From Flavisolibacter ginsenosidimutans (GTDB lineage Bacteria; Bacteroidota; Bacteroidia; Chitinophagales; Chitinophagaceae), in NCBI RefSeq assembly GCF_007970805.1, contig NZ_CP042433.1, positions 4,588,001 through 4,652,000 on the forward strand: a DNA stretch of 64,000 nucleotides. Reading direction: 5' to 3'. The notes below the pieces were generated by a model, which saw only the letters and a list, made by a program, of their open reading frames with translations, did not search any database and was not told the origin of the DNA. Within the stretch, counting starts at the first letter, position 1. Each line of letters opens with the position of its first letter. This document shows, in pieces, positions 17,401-27,144 of this stretch. The position numbers and the translations under genes were made by a program.

Positions 17401-19326
17401 ATGAACAAAAGATATCTGCATAAAATAACGCTTCTGGCCGCATCGAGCCTGATGCTGGGTTTGGGAAGCTGTAAAAAATACCTCGACCAACAACCCATTA
17501 CAGCCGTAGGTCCCGACTTTGTTTTCAACAGCGTTGAAACAACAAGAGCCGCGTTGATCGGCGTGTACAATCAATTGACCGGCGATGCGGGATACGGCTT
17601 GCGGTTGAATCTTTATTTCTCGGTGGGTACGGATGAAACGGAGGGGCCAACGGGTAACGCGGACGGCAGCCGGAGAGATTTTCCATTGTATGCGACAACC
17701 CCGGGAAATAGTCAAATTTTTGCGCCGTACACACAGTTGTTCAAAGGCATTCAGTACGCCAACGTCTGCATCGAAAGCATTCCGAAGATGGATTTGTACG
17801 ACAACGGATCGGATGGCCAGAAAAAGCAATTGCAACGGATGTATGGTGAAGCGTTGACGTTAAGAGCACAGTTTTATGCCGAAGCCATTCGCAACTGGGG
17901 CGACCTGCCCGCGCATTTTACAGCGGCTGAAGAACTGGCAACGCAAGACCCCTTCCCTAAAAGAACCGACCGCGATGTTTTGTACGACCAAATTCTGAAC
18001 GACCTGAAAACTGCTGAAGCATTAGTTCCCTGGCGCAACGAGGTTACCTCCATTGGTGACCCGCAGGACGAACGCATTACCAAAGGCACAGTAAAAGGCT
18101 TGCGTGCACGCATTGCCTTGGCTAGAGCCGGTTATTCTTTGCGGCAAAGCGGAACCATGAAGCAGGGTTCCAATCCACAAACCTATTATCAGATTGCCCG
18201 GGATGAAACGAACGACATTATCACGTCAGCCCAGCACAGCTTAAACCCGAGCTTCAAAGACCTTTGGAAGAACCAGGTGGGTGGTCGTACGGCCTGGGAC
18301 CCGAACGGCGAGTTAATGTTCCAGGTAACGGCTATTGGTCGCACGGCTTCTGCAGATACCAAGATTGGTTACAACAGCGGACCTACCGTTGTGGACCTGG
18401 CCACACAAACAGGCTCCACCGGCACCAGTAGTGTGTTTATTCTGCCCACTTATTTTTATATGTTCGATTCAACTGATACCCGCAGAGACGTAACCTGTGT
18501 GCCGTATTCCGATACCTTGGCGCCCGATGGCGTAACATTTTATAAAAAAGGGCAGCCTATCACCAGCGTCTTTGATGGCAAGTACCGTCGCGATTGGCTG
18601 AACCCGCCGCTGGCTGCCGGAACGTATTTGAACAACTATTCCGGTTTCAAGTGGCAAATCCTTCGTTACGCTGATGTATTGCTGATGTTCGCAGAAGCCG
18701 AGAACGAATTAAACGGTCCGACAACGGCTGCGTACAATGCCATTAACCTGGTTAGGAGAAGAGCGTTCGGCAATTCAAACAATGATATTCCGGCCGGCTT
18801 GAGCAAAAGCGATTTCTTTAAATACCTCGTGCGGGAAAGAGAGTTGGAGTTGGGCGCTGAAGGCGTACGGAAATACGATTTGATTCGCTGGAATCTTTTG
18901 GCAACGGCCATCACCGAGTCAAAAAGCAACATCGCTTTATTCGGCACCACTACAGGAACGACCTTGACAGGTACATTGGCCCAACCTTCGTATATGGCAG
19001 GCTACCCTTCGTATGTCGGCAATTTGGCTAACTTACCGGTATCAATGTTCTATAGGGCAAGAACGGCTTCTGACGATTTAAACATCGGTGGCATTGTTTT
19101 GAATTCGTGGTACGCAAAGGCACCAAGTTCTACGCCGGCGGGTTCAACGAAAGTGGCGTGGATCGTGATTACAACGGATCCTACAAAGACAACCGCAGCC
19201 GCCGTATTGGCGCACTACGCCACCAATTTTGTTCCGAACAAATCGGAGTTGCTGCCCATTCCGCAAGATGCCATTACGGCCTACGGTGGTTTCGCCTCCA
19301 ACATGCCGCAGAATCCTGGTTACTAA
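17401..19326 (+). CDS. susD: SusD/RagB-family surface glycan-binding lipoprotein
   Basis: The 641-residue protein has a lipoprotein signal with lipobox LGSC near residue 25. The usual SusD features follow, including the N-terminal KKYLDQQP, tetratricopeptide-like helices and the C-terminal VRERELELGAEGVRKYDLIRW block. It captures oligosaccharides at the cell surface and caps the SusC barrel. It is on the long side for the family. The operon ends with a strong terminator just after the stop. Confidence 0.95.
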   Translation: MNKRYLHKITLLAASSLMLGLGSCKKYLDQQPITAVGPDFVFNSVETTRAALIGVYNQLTGDAGYGLRLNLYFSVGTDETEGPTGNADGSRRDFPLYATTPGNSQIFAPYTQLFKGIQYANVCIESIPKMDLYDNGSDGQKKQLQRMYGEALTLRAQFYAEAIRNWGDLPAHFTAAEELATQDPFPKRTDRDVLYDQILNDLKTAEALVPWRNEVTSIGDPQDERITKGTVKGLRARIALARAGYSLRQSGTMKQGSNPQTYYQIARDETNDIITSAQHSLNPSFKDLWKNQVGGRTAWDPNGELMFQVTAIGRTASADTKIGYNSGPTVVDLATQTGSTGTSSVFILPTYFYMFDSTDTRRDVTCVPYSDTLAPDGVTFYKKGQPITSVFDGKYRRDWLNPPLAAGTYLNNYSGFKWQILRYADVLLMFAEAENELNGPTTAAYNAINLVRRRAFGNSNNDIPAGLSKSDFFKYLVRERELELGAEGVRKYDLIRWNLLATAITESKSNIALFGTTTGTTLTGTLAQPSYMAGYPSYVGNLANLPVSMFYRARTASDDLNIGGIVLNSWYAKAPSSTPAGSTKVAWIVITTDPTKTTAAAVLAHYATNFVPNKSELLPIPQDAITAYGGFASNMPQNPGY

Positions 19327-19349
19327 AACATAGTTTTTTTGTTTCAAAA

Positions 19350-19383
19350 GAGGGTTGCAAAATTTTGCAACCCTCTTTTTCTA
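19350..19383 (+). terminator. Rho-independent terminator of susCD
   Basis: A near-perfect stem of GAGGGTTGCAAAA and TTTTGCAACCCTC is followed by a T run, 24 nt after the susD stop. Confidence 0.9.
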
Positions 19384-19445
19384 TTTTAAACGGATAACGA
19401 GAAGGCTGTATAACCATTTGTGTCAAATACTGAAAGAAAGCGTTT

Positions 19446-19480
19446 GGCAACGTTCTCGGTAACGATTGCGCAATTAAATC
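19446..19480 (+). promoter_or_regulatory. Composite operator, copy 2 (PL1 operon)
   Basis: Arms GGCAACGTT (19446-19454) and AACGATTGC (19461-19469) flank CTCGGT, followed by GCAATTAAATC. The middle of the palindrome is identical to copy 1, and the gap to the TAGACTTG box is again exactly 45 nt. Confidence 0.75.
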
Positions 19481-19492
19481 TTCCCGTGCCGA

Positions 19493-19522
19493 TGGCTTGC
19501 AACCGATTTCTGTTTAGACTTG
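19493..19522 (+). promoter_or_regulatory. Promoter of the PL1-to-GH43 operon
   Basis: TAGACTTG at 19515-19522 matches the susCD and GH28 boxes. No good -33 element is present (TGG at the expected place), which fits activator dependence. The leader to the PL1 start is about 55 nt. Confidence 0.6.
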
Positions 19523-19582
19523 TTACCGCATATTTATTTGCACAACGCTGAACACTTCGCCTTGACCAAACAGTTGTTTGCT

Positions 19583-20998
19583 ATGTTTAAACATTTTCTT
19601 TACTACCCCTTTATTTTTTCACTGTGCATTGTATCCTGCGCACAACAAAAAGCGGCAACCGGCAAAGCTGATGAAATTGCGCTTGCCTTTCCTTCTGCCG
19701 AAGGGTTTGGCAAATTCACAACGGGTGGCCGCGGTGGAAAAGTGATGGTGGTGAAAAATTTGGCCGATGCAGGTGAAGGAAGTTTTCGCGAAGCTGCAGA
19801 AGCAAAATTTCCGCGCATCATTGTGTTCGCCGTTTCGGGAACGATTCACTTGAACACGCCGCTTTCCATAAAGGGCGATGCAACAATTGCCGGGCAAACC
19901 GCACCCGGCGACGGTATTTGTCTTGCTGATCAACCGGTAATGCTTGGCGGTAACAACATTATCGTTCGCTACATGCGCTTTCGCATGGGTGATAAGAATC
20001 AAAAAGGCGGCATGGTTGACGGCAACGGCGGCGATGATGCTTTTGGCGGCACGCGGCGGAACAAAATCATCATTGACCATTGCAGCATGAGCTGGAGCAC
20101 AGACGAAGCTTTTAGCGTTTACGGCGGCGACAGCACAACGCTTCAGTGGAATTTAATCAGCGAACCTCTCAACTATTCTTATCACTTTGAAACCGGCGAC
20201 AAAGATTACGAGCATCACGGCTACGGCGGCATTTGGGGCGGCAGACATACGTCGGCGCATCACAATCTTTTTGCGCATTGCGTAAGCCGCACGCCGCGAT
20301 TTGACGGCGCACGAAACATTCCGTCGGAGGCCGTTGACTTTTGCAACAACGTGATTTACGATTGGGGCAGCAACAATGCTTATGCGGGCGAAGGCGGCAC
20401 GTACAACATGATCAACAATTATTACCGTCCCGGACCAAATACAAAAGACGTGGTGAAGAACCGCATCGTCAACCCTTACAAAAAATTACCGAAGCTTGAT
20501 TACGGAAAATTTTATTTATCGGGAAACGTAAGCGAAGCTTCGCCGGACGTAACGGCCGACAACTGGAAAGGCGTAACGATGAACGAAGGCACAGATGCTG
20601 ACAAGGCAAAAGCAAGAGTTGATGCACCGTTTTCAACCGAACCGATAACAACCCAACCAGCGGAGGAAGCCTACAAACTTGTATTGAAAGAAGCCGGTGC
20701 AAGTTATCGTCGTGATACGTTGGATGCACGCATCATCAACGACGTAAAGAACCGCACAGGAAAAATTATTGACGTGCAAGGTGGTTATCCACACGGCACG
20801 GCGTACGAACAAACCGTGAATGCCTGGCCTTCTTTAAAAAGTCTTCCGGCCCCGAAAGATTCCGACGGAGATGGAATGCCTGATGAGTGGGAGAAGGGCC
20901 ACGGATTGAATCCAGGTGATGCGTCTGATGCATCAGCAATAAAGCTGCATCATATTTATACCAACGTAGAAGTTTACATTAACAGTCTTGCGAAATAA
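19583..20998 (+). CDS. Polysaccharide lyase family 1 pectate lyase, lipoprotein
   Basis: The 471-residue protein starts with a signal peptide and lipobox (IVSC), so it is probably anchored at the cell surface or periplasm. The right-handed beta-helix core has the PL1 signatures HCSMSWSTDEAF, WNLISEPLN and SRTPRFDGARN with the likely catalytic arginine. A C-terminal DSDGDGMPDEWE stretch looks like a calcium-binding tail. It cleaves polygalacturonate by beta-elimination. An upstream in-frame TTG at 19520 is rejected because it lies inside the promoter box. First gene of a seven-gene enzyme operon; the next start is 7 nt away. Confidence 0.9.
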   Translation: MFKHFLYYPFIFSLCIVSCAQQKAATGKADEIALAFPSAEGFGKFTTGGRGGKVMVVKNLADAGEGSFREAAEAKFPRIIVFAVSGTIHLNTPLSIKGDATIAGQTAPGDGICLADQPVMLGGNNIIVRYMRFRMGDKNQKGGMVDGNGGDDAFGGTRRNKIIIDHCSMSWSTDEAFSVYGGDSTTLQWNLISEPLNYSYHFETGDKDYEHHGYGGIWGGRHTSAHHNLFAHCVSRTPRFDGARNIPSEAVDFCNNVIYDWGSNNAYAGEGGTYNMINNYYRPGPNTKDVVKNRIVNPYKKLPKLDYGKFYLSGNVSEASPDVTADNWKGVTMNEGTDADKAKARVDAPFSTEPITTQPAEEAYKLVLKEAGASYRRDTLDARIINDVKNRTGKIIDVQGGYPHGTAYEQTVNAWPSLKSLPAPKDSDGDGMPDEWEKGHGLNPGDASDASAIKLHHIYTNVEVYINSLAK

Positions 20999-21005
20999 TC
21001 ACATC

Positions 21006-21749
21006 ATGAAAAAAATCTGCTTCATTGCGCTGTTGTTCTTAAGCGCTTTTGCCTTGCCGCCGAAGAAAACAAAAGTCTGGTTGATAGGCGACAGCACGAT
21101 GTCTATTAAAGACGTGCGGACTTATCCTGAAACCGGATGGGGCATGCCGTTTCAGTATTTCTTTGATTCAACAATTGCTGTTGATGACCGCGCAAAGAAC
21201 GGCCGCAGCACAGGAACCTTTCTTTCGGAAGGCTTATGGCAACCCGTCGTAGACAACATGAACGAAGGCGATTACGTCTTTGTTCAATTTGGTCACAACG
21301 ATGAAGTGGAAACAAAAAAGAGTTACACAACAAAAGAACAGTTTGTAGCGAACCTTGTGAGGTACGTAAATGAATCAAAAGCAAAGAAGGCCATTCCAAT
21401 TTTAATTACACCGGTTGCGCGAAGAAAGTTTGACGCGGCTGGCCACGTTCAAGGTACGCACGATGTTTATTCGCAGCTTGTTCGCGACGTTGCTAAAACG
21501 CTGAACGTTCCGCTGATTGATTTGGATGCGAAAGGGCAAGCACTTTATCAGCAACTTGGGCCGGAAACTTCCAAGTATTTATTCAATTATTTACAGCCTG
21601 GCGAGCATCCTAATTATCCCGAAGGCAAAGCGGATGACACGCACTTTAGCGAATTGGGTGCACGAAAAATTGCGGAGATGGTTCTGGCTGAACTCAGAAC
21701 ATTAAAACTTCCGTTGGCCGAACACATTTACCAGCCCCGAAAAAAATAA
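21006..21749 (+). CDS. CE12 SGNH esterase (rhamnogalacturonan acetylesterase-like), copy 1
   Basis: The 247-residue protein has a signal peptide and SGNH blocks: GDST with nucleophile Ser30, GRSTGTF, FGHND and the C-terminal DDTHFSELGA with catalytic Asp and His. Family CE12 removes acetyl groups from rhamnogalacturonan and pectin, opening the chain for lyases and hydrolases. It is followed 12 nt later by a paralogue, so the pair arose by tandem duplication. Confidence 0.88.
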   Translation: MKKICFIALLFLSAFALPPKKTKVWLIGDSTMSIKDVRTYPETGWGMPFQYFFDSTIAVDDRAKNGRSTGTFLSEGLWQPVVDNMNEGDYVFVQFGHNDEVETKKSYTTKEQFVANLVRYVNESKAKKAIPILITPVARRKFDAAGHVQGTHDVYSQLVRDVAKTLNVPLIDLDAKGQALYQQLGPETSKYLFNYLQPGEHPNYPEGKADDTHFSELGARKIAEMVLAELRTLKLPLAEHIYQPRKK

Positions 21750-21761
21750 GTTTTCTCATTC

Positions 21762-22517
21762 ATGAAAAGAGTTTTCGTTTTGTGTGCTGTGCTGGCCTTG
21801 ATGGCTTTTGTTTTGCCGCCAAAAACAAAAACAAAAGTTTATTTGATCGGCGATTCCACGATGTGCGAATACGAACCCGAACGGGCGCCGATAACGGGCT
21901 GGGGCATGCCCTTCAAATATTTTTTTGATTCAAGCATAACGATTGACAACCGCGCCAAAGGCGGACGAAGCACAAGAACTTTTATCAGCGAAGGACGATG
22001 GCAGCCCGTTGCCGATAGTTTGCAAAAAGGCGATTATGTGCTGATGCAATTCGGCCACAACGACGAAGCCAAAGAAGAAAAATACAAAGACCGTTACACG
22101 CCTGTTCCCGATTACAAAACAAATCTTGCAAAATTCATTTCAGAGACAAGAGCAAAAGGCGCAACGCCTGTTTTAATCACACCCGTTAGCCGGATGCGTT
22201 TTAAAGACGGTGTGGCGCAGGAAACGCACACCGACTACACGGCTGCGGTGTACGAAGTAGCGAAGCAACACAACGTGCCGTTAATTGATCTTGACAAAAT
22301 GAGTCGTGAACTTTATCAACAAATGGGAGAGGAGAATACCAAACTTCTTTTCATGCAACTGGCGCCCGGTGAACATCCGTCGTATCCCGACGGACAAAAA
22401 GACAACACGCATTTCAATGAGTACGGCGCAAGAAGAATCGCAGAGTTGGTGCTTGCCGGATTAAGAGAAAGCAATGTTGAATTAATCAATCACCTTGTAA
22501 AGTCAAACAACAAATGA
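21762..22517 (+). CDS. CE12 SGNH esterase (rhamnogalacturonan acetylesterase-like), copy 2
   Basis: The 251-residue protein is a paralogue of the preceding one with the same order of blocks: GDST with Ser32, GWGMPF, GGRSTRTF, FGHND and DNTHFNEYGA. It has its own signal peptide. Divergence in the loop between FGHND and the middle of the protein (KEEKYKDRYTPVPDYK) suggests a different acetylation position or backbone. The stop overlaps the next start by 4 nt. Confidence 0.88.
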   Translation: MKRVFVLCAVLALMAFVLPPKTKTKVYLIGDSTMCEYEPERAPITGWGMPFKYFFDSSITIDNRAKGGRSTRTFISEGRWQPVADSLQKGDYVLMQFGHNDEAKEEKYKDRYTPVPDYKTNLAKFISETRAKGATPVLITPVSRMRFKDGVAQETHTDYTAAVYEVAKQHNVPLIDLDKMSRELYQQMGEENTKLLFMQLAPGEHPSYPDGQKDNTHFNEYGARRIAELVLAGLRESNVELINHLVKSNNK

Positions 22518-23512
22518 CGGTTTCGCGAAGCATAAAGATTTTTGTACCGCTGTTTTCAACAGCGCTTTGTTTTACGGCTGCTGCGCAATCCACTGCCGGT
22601 ATTACCAACGTTCCCGATACATCGTATTCAACGGCCAGCGCTTACCGCAGCATCCACAAAGCTTATCCCGATGCAACAGCAGCGCCTGAACTACATTCCA
22701 GGGAAGTAAAAGAGAAGAAAGGCATTGTTTATTGCACAACCGGCGAACGCAAATTGGTTCTTGATGCTTTTTATCCCTCGGGAAAAACAAAGCAAAAGCG
22801 GATTGCAGTGATGATGATTCACGGCGGCGGTTGGCGCTCCGGCAGCAGAACGCAACATTACCCGCTGGCGCAACATTTAGCGGCGTTGGGCTACGTTTGT
22901 TTTACACCGGAGTATCGCTTGTCAACCGAAGCGCTTTATCCCGCTGCGGTGCATGATTTAAAAGCCGCGTTGCACTGGATCCATGCAAAGGCGAAGAAGT
23001 ACAACATTGATACAAACAAAATTGTTGTCGGCGGTTTTTCCGCCGGCGGACAATTGGCCGCACTGATTGGAACCACAAACGGCAATGAAAAATTTGAGGG
23101 CAGTGATTGCAACACAAAGTACTCATCGCGTGTGCAAGCCGTCGTTGATTTAGACGGAACGCTTTCCTTTGTTCATCCCGAATCCGGCGAAGGCGACGAT
23201 AGCAAAAAGCCATCGGCCGGTACGCTTTGGTTTGGCTATTCCAAAAAAGAGAACATTAAGGTTTGGGAAGAAGCTTCTCCGTTAAGCTACGTTGGTCCGA
23301 ACACCGTTCCTTTTTTGTTCATCAACAGCGGCGTGGCGCGAATGCATGCGGGCCGCGATGATTTTATGAAAGTGCTAAAGGAAAATCACATCTACGTTGA
23401 TGTAAAAACATTTGCCGATGCGCCGCATCATTTTCCTTTGTTTGAGCCTTGGTTTACGCCGATGGTCAATTACATTGACGAATTTTTAAAGACCGTTTTT
23501 CCAACAAAATAA
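22514..23512 (+). CDS. Secreted alpha/beta-hydrolase carbohydrate esterase
   Basis: The 332-residue protein has a signal peptide and an alpha/beta-hydrolase fold with oxyanion motif HGGGW (residues 103-107), nucleophile Ser176 in GFSAGG and a C-terminal APHHF histidine. It resembles the BD-FAE/CE10-like esterases often found in polysaccharide loci. It probably removes acetyl or feruloyl esters from pectin side chains. The exact substrate cannot be read from the sequence. The start ATGA overlaps the upstream stop. Confidence 0.82.
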   Translation: MTVSRSIKIFVPLFSTALCFTAAAQSTAGITNVPDTSYSTASAYRSIHKAYPDATAAPELHSREVKEKKGIVYCTTGERKLVLDAFYPSGKTKQKRIAVMMIHGGGWRSGSRTQHYPLAQHLAALGYVCFTPEYRLSTEALYPAAVHDLKAALHWIHAKAKKYNIDTNKIVVGGFSAGGQLAALIGTTNGNEKFEGSDCNTKYSSRVQAVVDLDGTLSFVHPESGEGDDSKKPSAGTLWFGYSKKENIKVWEEASPLSYVGPNTVPFLFINSGVARMHAGRDDFMKVLKENHIYVDVKTFADAPHHFPLFEPWFTPMVNYIDEFLKTVFPTK

Positions 23513-23521
23513 TTTTCACCA

Positions 23522-24544
23522 ATGATAAAAAAAGCAACAACGACGATTGTTCTTTTGCTTGTAACGTTCTTTGTATTTGCACAAACATCCAATCCTCAAC
23601 AATACAAATACACGTTTACGGTGGCGAAGGATGGCAGCGGCGAATTCAGGTACATTCAGGATGCCATTGACGCAATGCGGGTTTATCCGCTGGCGCGAAT
23701 AACACTTTACATCAAAAACGGTGTGTACAACGAAAAGATTGAACTGCCCGCTACCAATACCGACGTGACATTCATTGGCGAAAGCGTGGACAAAACCATC
23801 ATCACGTTTAACGATTATTCCGGACGTGGAAAACTCACAACCTTTACGTCGTACACAGCGAAAATTTCGGGCAACCGTTTTGTTGCGGAGAACATCACCT
23901 TCGCCAATTCGGCAGGGCCGGTTGGGCAAGCCGTGGCGCTTTACGTGGATGCGGACAAAGCCGTGTTTAAAAATTGCAAGTTCCTCGGCAACCAGGATAC
24001 CATTTTTGCCGCAGGGGAAAACGCAAGGCAATACTTTGTTGAGTGCTACATTGAAGGCACAACCGATTTTATTTTCGGTCCGTCAACGGCTGTTTTTCAA
24101 TCGTGTACCATAAAAGAAAAAACGAATTCTTTCATCACCGCCGCCAGCACCACGCCGGGAAAAAAGTTTGGCTACGTTTTTTTTGATTGCAAGATCATTG
24201 CCGACAGTTCCGTAACAAAAGTTCATCTCGGAAGGCCCTGGCGTGCCGCGGCAAAAACCGCTTTTATTCGTTGCGAATTGCCCAAACAAATCGCACCCGA
24301 AGGCTGGAACAATTGGGGCAACGCTCAAAACGAAACCACTACGCTTTATGCCGAATACAAAAACACCGGCGAAGGCGCGGCCACAAAAGCCCGTGCGCCC
24401 TGGGCCAAACAATTAAGCGACAAGGAAGCGAAAGAATACACGCTGGAAAATATTTTTTCAAACAGTTTGTTGGTTGCACAAGAATCGGATTGGTTTCAAC
24501 GCGTTGACTTGAAAAATTTCGAATGGCCGTCGGCAAAAAAATAA
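23522..24544 (+). CDS. CE8 pectin methylesterase, copy 1
   Basis: The 340-residue secreted beta-helix protein has all CE8 landmarks: GQAVAL, GNQDT with Asp159, GTTDFIFG with nucleophile Asp182, and LGRPW with Arg238. It removes methyl esters from homogalacturonan, making the acid form that PL1 and GH28 attack. A signal peptide is present (MIKKATTTIVLLLVTFFVFAQ). The second CE8 starts 2 nt after its stop. Confidence 0.93.
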   Translation: MIKKATTTIVLLLVTFFVFAQTSNPQQYKYTFTVAKDGSGEFRYIQDAIDAMRVYPLARITLYIKNGVYNEKIELPATNTDVTFIGESVDKTIITFNDYSGRGKLTTFTSYTAKISGNRFVAENITFANSAGPVGQAVALYVDADKAVFKNCKFLGNQDTIFAAGENARQYFVECYIEGTTDFIFGPSTAVFQSCTIKEKTNSFITAASTTPGKKFGYVFFDCKIIADSSVTKVHLGRPWRAAAKTAFIRCELPKQIAPEGWNNWGNAQNETTTLYAEYKNTGEGAATKARAPWAKQLSDKEAKEYTLENIFSNSLLVAQESDWFQRVDLKNFEWPSAKK

Positions 24545-24546
24545 GC

Positions 24547-25506
24547 ATGAAGAAACAGGTTTTGCTTTTTGTCGTCTTGCTGATTGCGTTGTTTGGCTTT
24601 GCACAAAAGAAGATAATTGTTGCGCAGGACGGCAGCGGCGATCTTAAAACGGTGCAGGCTGCGTTCAACGCAATTCCGTACAAAAACAAAAAGCCCGTTA
24701 CCGTTTTTGTGAAGAAAGGAATTTATAAAGAAAAAGTTTTGCTCGACAGCACGAAGAATTTTGTAACGCTTGTGGGCGAAGACAAATTCAATACTGTTCT
24801 CACCTACGACGATCATACCGGCAAAGTTTCTCCATCAGGGGAAACCATCAACACACGAACATCATCAAGCTTTAAAATTCTGGCCGATGATTTTACCGCA
24901 ACAAACATTACGTTTCAAAACGATGCAGGCTTTAGTGCGGGACAGGCCGTGGCCGTAGAAGCTGATGGCGATAAGGCAATCTTTCGCAACTGTCGCTTCG
25001 TGGGAAATCAAGACATTCTTTTTACCAACAACGACAAGAGCCGGCAGTATTATGAGCATTGTTACATCGAAGGCACCACTGATTTTATTTTCGGATCGTC
25101 CACCGTTTGGTTTCAGCAATGCCACATTCACAGCAAAAAAGCTTCACACGTTACTGCCGCCTCCACGCCGAAAGAAAAAGAATTTGGTTACGTGTTTTAT
25201 GATTGCGTTTTAACCGGCGACAGTTCTATTCACAGCGCTTCGCTTGGCCGTCCGTGGCAGCGTTATGCAAGCGTTGTTTATCTGCATTGTTACATCGGGC
25301 AACACATCAGGCCTGAAGGCTGGAGCAATTGGAACAACACGGATAATTATTTGACCACGCGTTACGCCGAATACAAAAGTTACGGTCCATCGTCTGATGC
25401 AGCACAACGTGTAAAATGGGCGAAGCAGTTGAGCGATGAAGAAGCGTCACGCATTACGTTGAAAAATGTTTTTAAAGAGTGGAACCCGCTAAAAGAAAAG
25501 CCATGA
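24547..25506 (+). CDS. CE8 pectin methylesterase, copy 2
   Basis: The 319-residue paralogue retains Asp156 (GNQD), Asp179 (TTDFIFG) and Arg235 (LGRPW). A short signal peptide ends near FGFAQ. The start at 24547 is preferred to an in-frame codon at 24523 because it begins the signal peptide and avoids overlap with copy 1. The two copies differ in loops, so they may prefer different methylation patterns. The stop overlaps the GH43 start by 4 nt. Confidence 0.93.
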   Translation: MKKQVLLFVVLLIALFGFAQKKIIVAQDGSGDLKTVQAAFNAIPYKNKKPVTVFVKKGIYKEKVLLDSTKNFVTLVGEDKFNTVLTYDDHTGKVSPSGETINTRTSSSFKILADDFTATNITFQNDAGFSAGQAVAVEADGDKAIFRNCRFVGNQDILFTNNDKSRQYYEHCYIEGTTDFIFGSSTVWFQQCHIHSKKASHVTAASTPKEKEFGYVFYDCVLTGDSSIHSASLGRPWQRYASVVYLHCYIGQHIRPEGWSNWNNTDNYLTTRYAEYKSYGPSSDAAQRVKWAKQLSDEEASRITLKNVFKEWNPLKEKP

Positions 25507-27128
25507 AACGAATTCTCGTATCGCTTACGCTGTTCTCTGCCCTGACTGTTTTTTCACAGCAACCGTACGTTTCTAAAGTTTGGGTGGCCGATAACGGCGA
25601 CGGCACTTATAAAAATCCAATTCTTCACGCTGATTATTCCGATCCCGATGCCATACGCGTCGGCGATGATTTTTACCTCACGGCTTCTTCCTTTGAAGAC
25701 GTGCCGGGACTGCCCATACTTCATTCAAACGACTTGGTGAACTGGACGATTATCGGTCATGCATTAAAGCGTCAACCACCGTTTGAACACTTCTCCGTTC
25801 CGCGTCACGGGGAAGGCGTGTGGGCGCCTTCATTGCGTTATCACAACGGCGAATTTTATCTCTATTATCCCGATCCTGATTTTGGTATTTACCTCACGAA
25901 AGCAAAGACCGCCGCAGGGCCGTGGAGCGACCCAATACTCGTTGCCGAAGGCAAAGGATTGATTGACCCTTGCCCGCTGTGGGACGAAGACGGACAGATT
26001 TATTTGGTTCACGCATTTGCCGGCAGTCGCGCAGGCATTAAAAGCGTGATTGCCGTAAAGAAGTTGAACAAGGAAGGAACCAAAGCAATGGATAACGGCG
26101 TGCTGGTTTACGACGGTCACGAACTTGATCCCACCATCGAAGGCCCGAAGTTTTACAAACGCAATAATTACTATTACATTTTTGCGCCGGCAGGCGGTGT
26201 GCCCACAGGTTGGCAACTCGTTCTTCGTTCAAAAAACGTTTACGGTCCTTACGAAAGAAAAGTGGTGATGGACCAGGGGTCATCACCCACGAACGGTCCG
26301 CACCAGGGTGCCTGGGTTACGACGCAAACGGGCGAAGATTGGTTTTTGCATTTTCAGGACAAAGACGCCTATGGACGCATTCTGCACCTGCAACCCATGA
26401 AGTGGATAAAAAATTGGCCGGTGATCGGCGTGGATCGTGACGGCGATGGAAAAGGCGAACCGGTGACCCGTTACAAGAAGCCAAACGTTGGCAAAACCTA
26501 TCCCGTTCAAACACCTGCAGAAAGCGATGAATTCAACGGAACAACAGTAGGGTTGCAATGGCAATGGATGGCCAATTCAAAAGCAACATGGTACTTCATG
26601 AACCCATCCAAAGGAAGCCTGCGATTGTTCTCCGATAAGCTTCCCGACAGTGCCAAAAATTTATGGGATGCACCCAATGTTCTTTTGCAAAAATTCCCGG
26701 CAGAAGAATTCATGGTCACAACAAAACTTACGTTCTTGCCCAACACAAAACTGGAGAACGAAAAAGCAGGACTGGTGGTGATGGGTTTTAGTTATGCAGG
26801 TCTTGCCTTAAAGAATAAAAAAGACGGAATCTATTTGGTGCACACCCTTTGTAAAGACGCCGTGAAAGGCAAGAGCGAAAAAGAAACAACGGTAATGAAA
26901 ATGAATTCGCCAACCGTTTACTTACGCGTAAAAATTGCCAAAGGCGGCAAATGCAATTTTAGTTACAGCCTTGACGGAAAATCTTTCACAAACACCGGCG
27001 ATGAGTTTACGGCCGAAGTGGGACGATGGATTGGCGCAAAGGTTGGTTTGTTCTGTACCCGGGAAACACAAATCAACGATAGCGGCTATGCTGATATTGA
27101 CTGGTTCAGAGTGGAACCGGCGCAATAA
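25503..27128 (+). CDS. Glycoside hydrolase family 43 with C-terminal beta-sandwich
   Basis: The 541-residue secreted protein has a five-bladed propeller with the GH43 catalytic triad: Asp47 (YSDPDAI), Asp155 (IDPCP) and Glu213 (TIEGP). A C-terminal beta-sandwich domain (from about residue 350, SDEFNG...) is of the type found in GH43 xylosidases and arabinofuranosidases. It likely trims arabinose, xylose or galactose side chains of pectin. The specificity cannot be assigned from motifs alone. Last gene of the operon, converging 16 nt from the ClC gene. Confidence 0.88.
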   Translation: MKRILVSLTLFSALTVFSQQPYVSKVWVADNGDGTYKNPILHADYSDPDAIRVGDDFYLTASSFEDVPGLPILHSNDLVNWTIIGHALKRQPPFEHFSVPRHGEGVWAPSLRYHNGEFYLYYPDPDFGIYLTKAKTAAGPWSDPILVAEGKGLIDPCPLWDEDGQIYLVHAFAGSRAGIKSVIAVKKLNKEGTKAMDNGVLVYDGHELDPTIEGPKFYKRNNYYYIFAPAGGVPTGWQLVLRSKNVYGPYERKVVMDQGSSPTNGPHQGAWVTTQTGEDWFLHFQDKDAYGRILHLQPMKWIKNWPVIGVDRDGDGKGEPVTRYKKPNVGKTYPVQTPAESDEFNGTTVGLQWQWMANSKATWYFMNPSKGSLRLFSDKLPDSAKNLWDAPNVLLQKFPAEEFMVTTKLTFLPNTKLENEKAGLVVMGFSYAGLALKNKKDGIYLVHTLCKDAVKGKSEKETTVMKMNSPTVYLRVKIAKGGKCNFSYSLDGKSFTNTGDEFTAEVGRWIGAKVGLFCTRETQINDSGYADIDWFRVEPAQ

Positions 27129-27144
27129 AATTTCGCAGAAACAA

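Noticed and set aside
19520..19582. Upstream TTG start for the PL1 lyase
   Set aside because: It falls inside the TAGACTTG box and would place extra residues before a proper lipoprotein signal.
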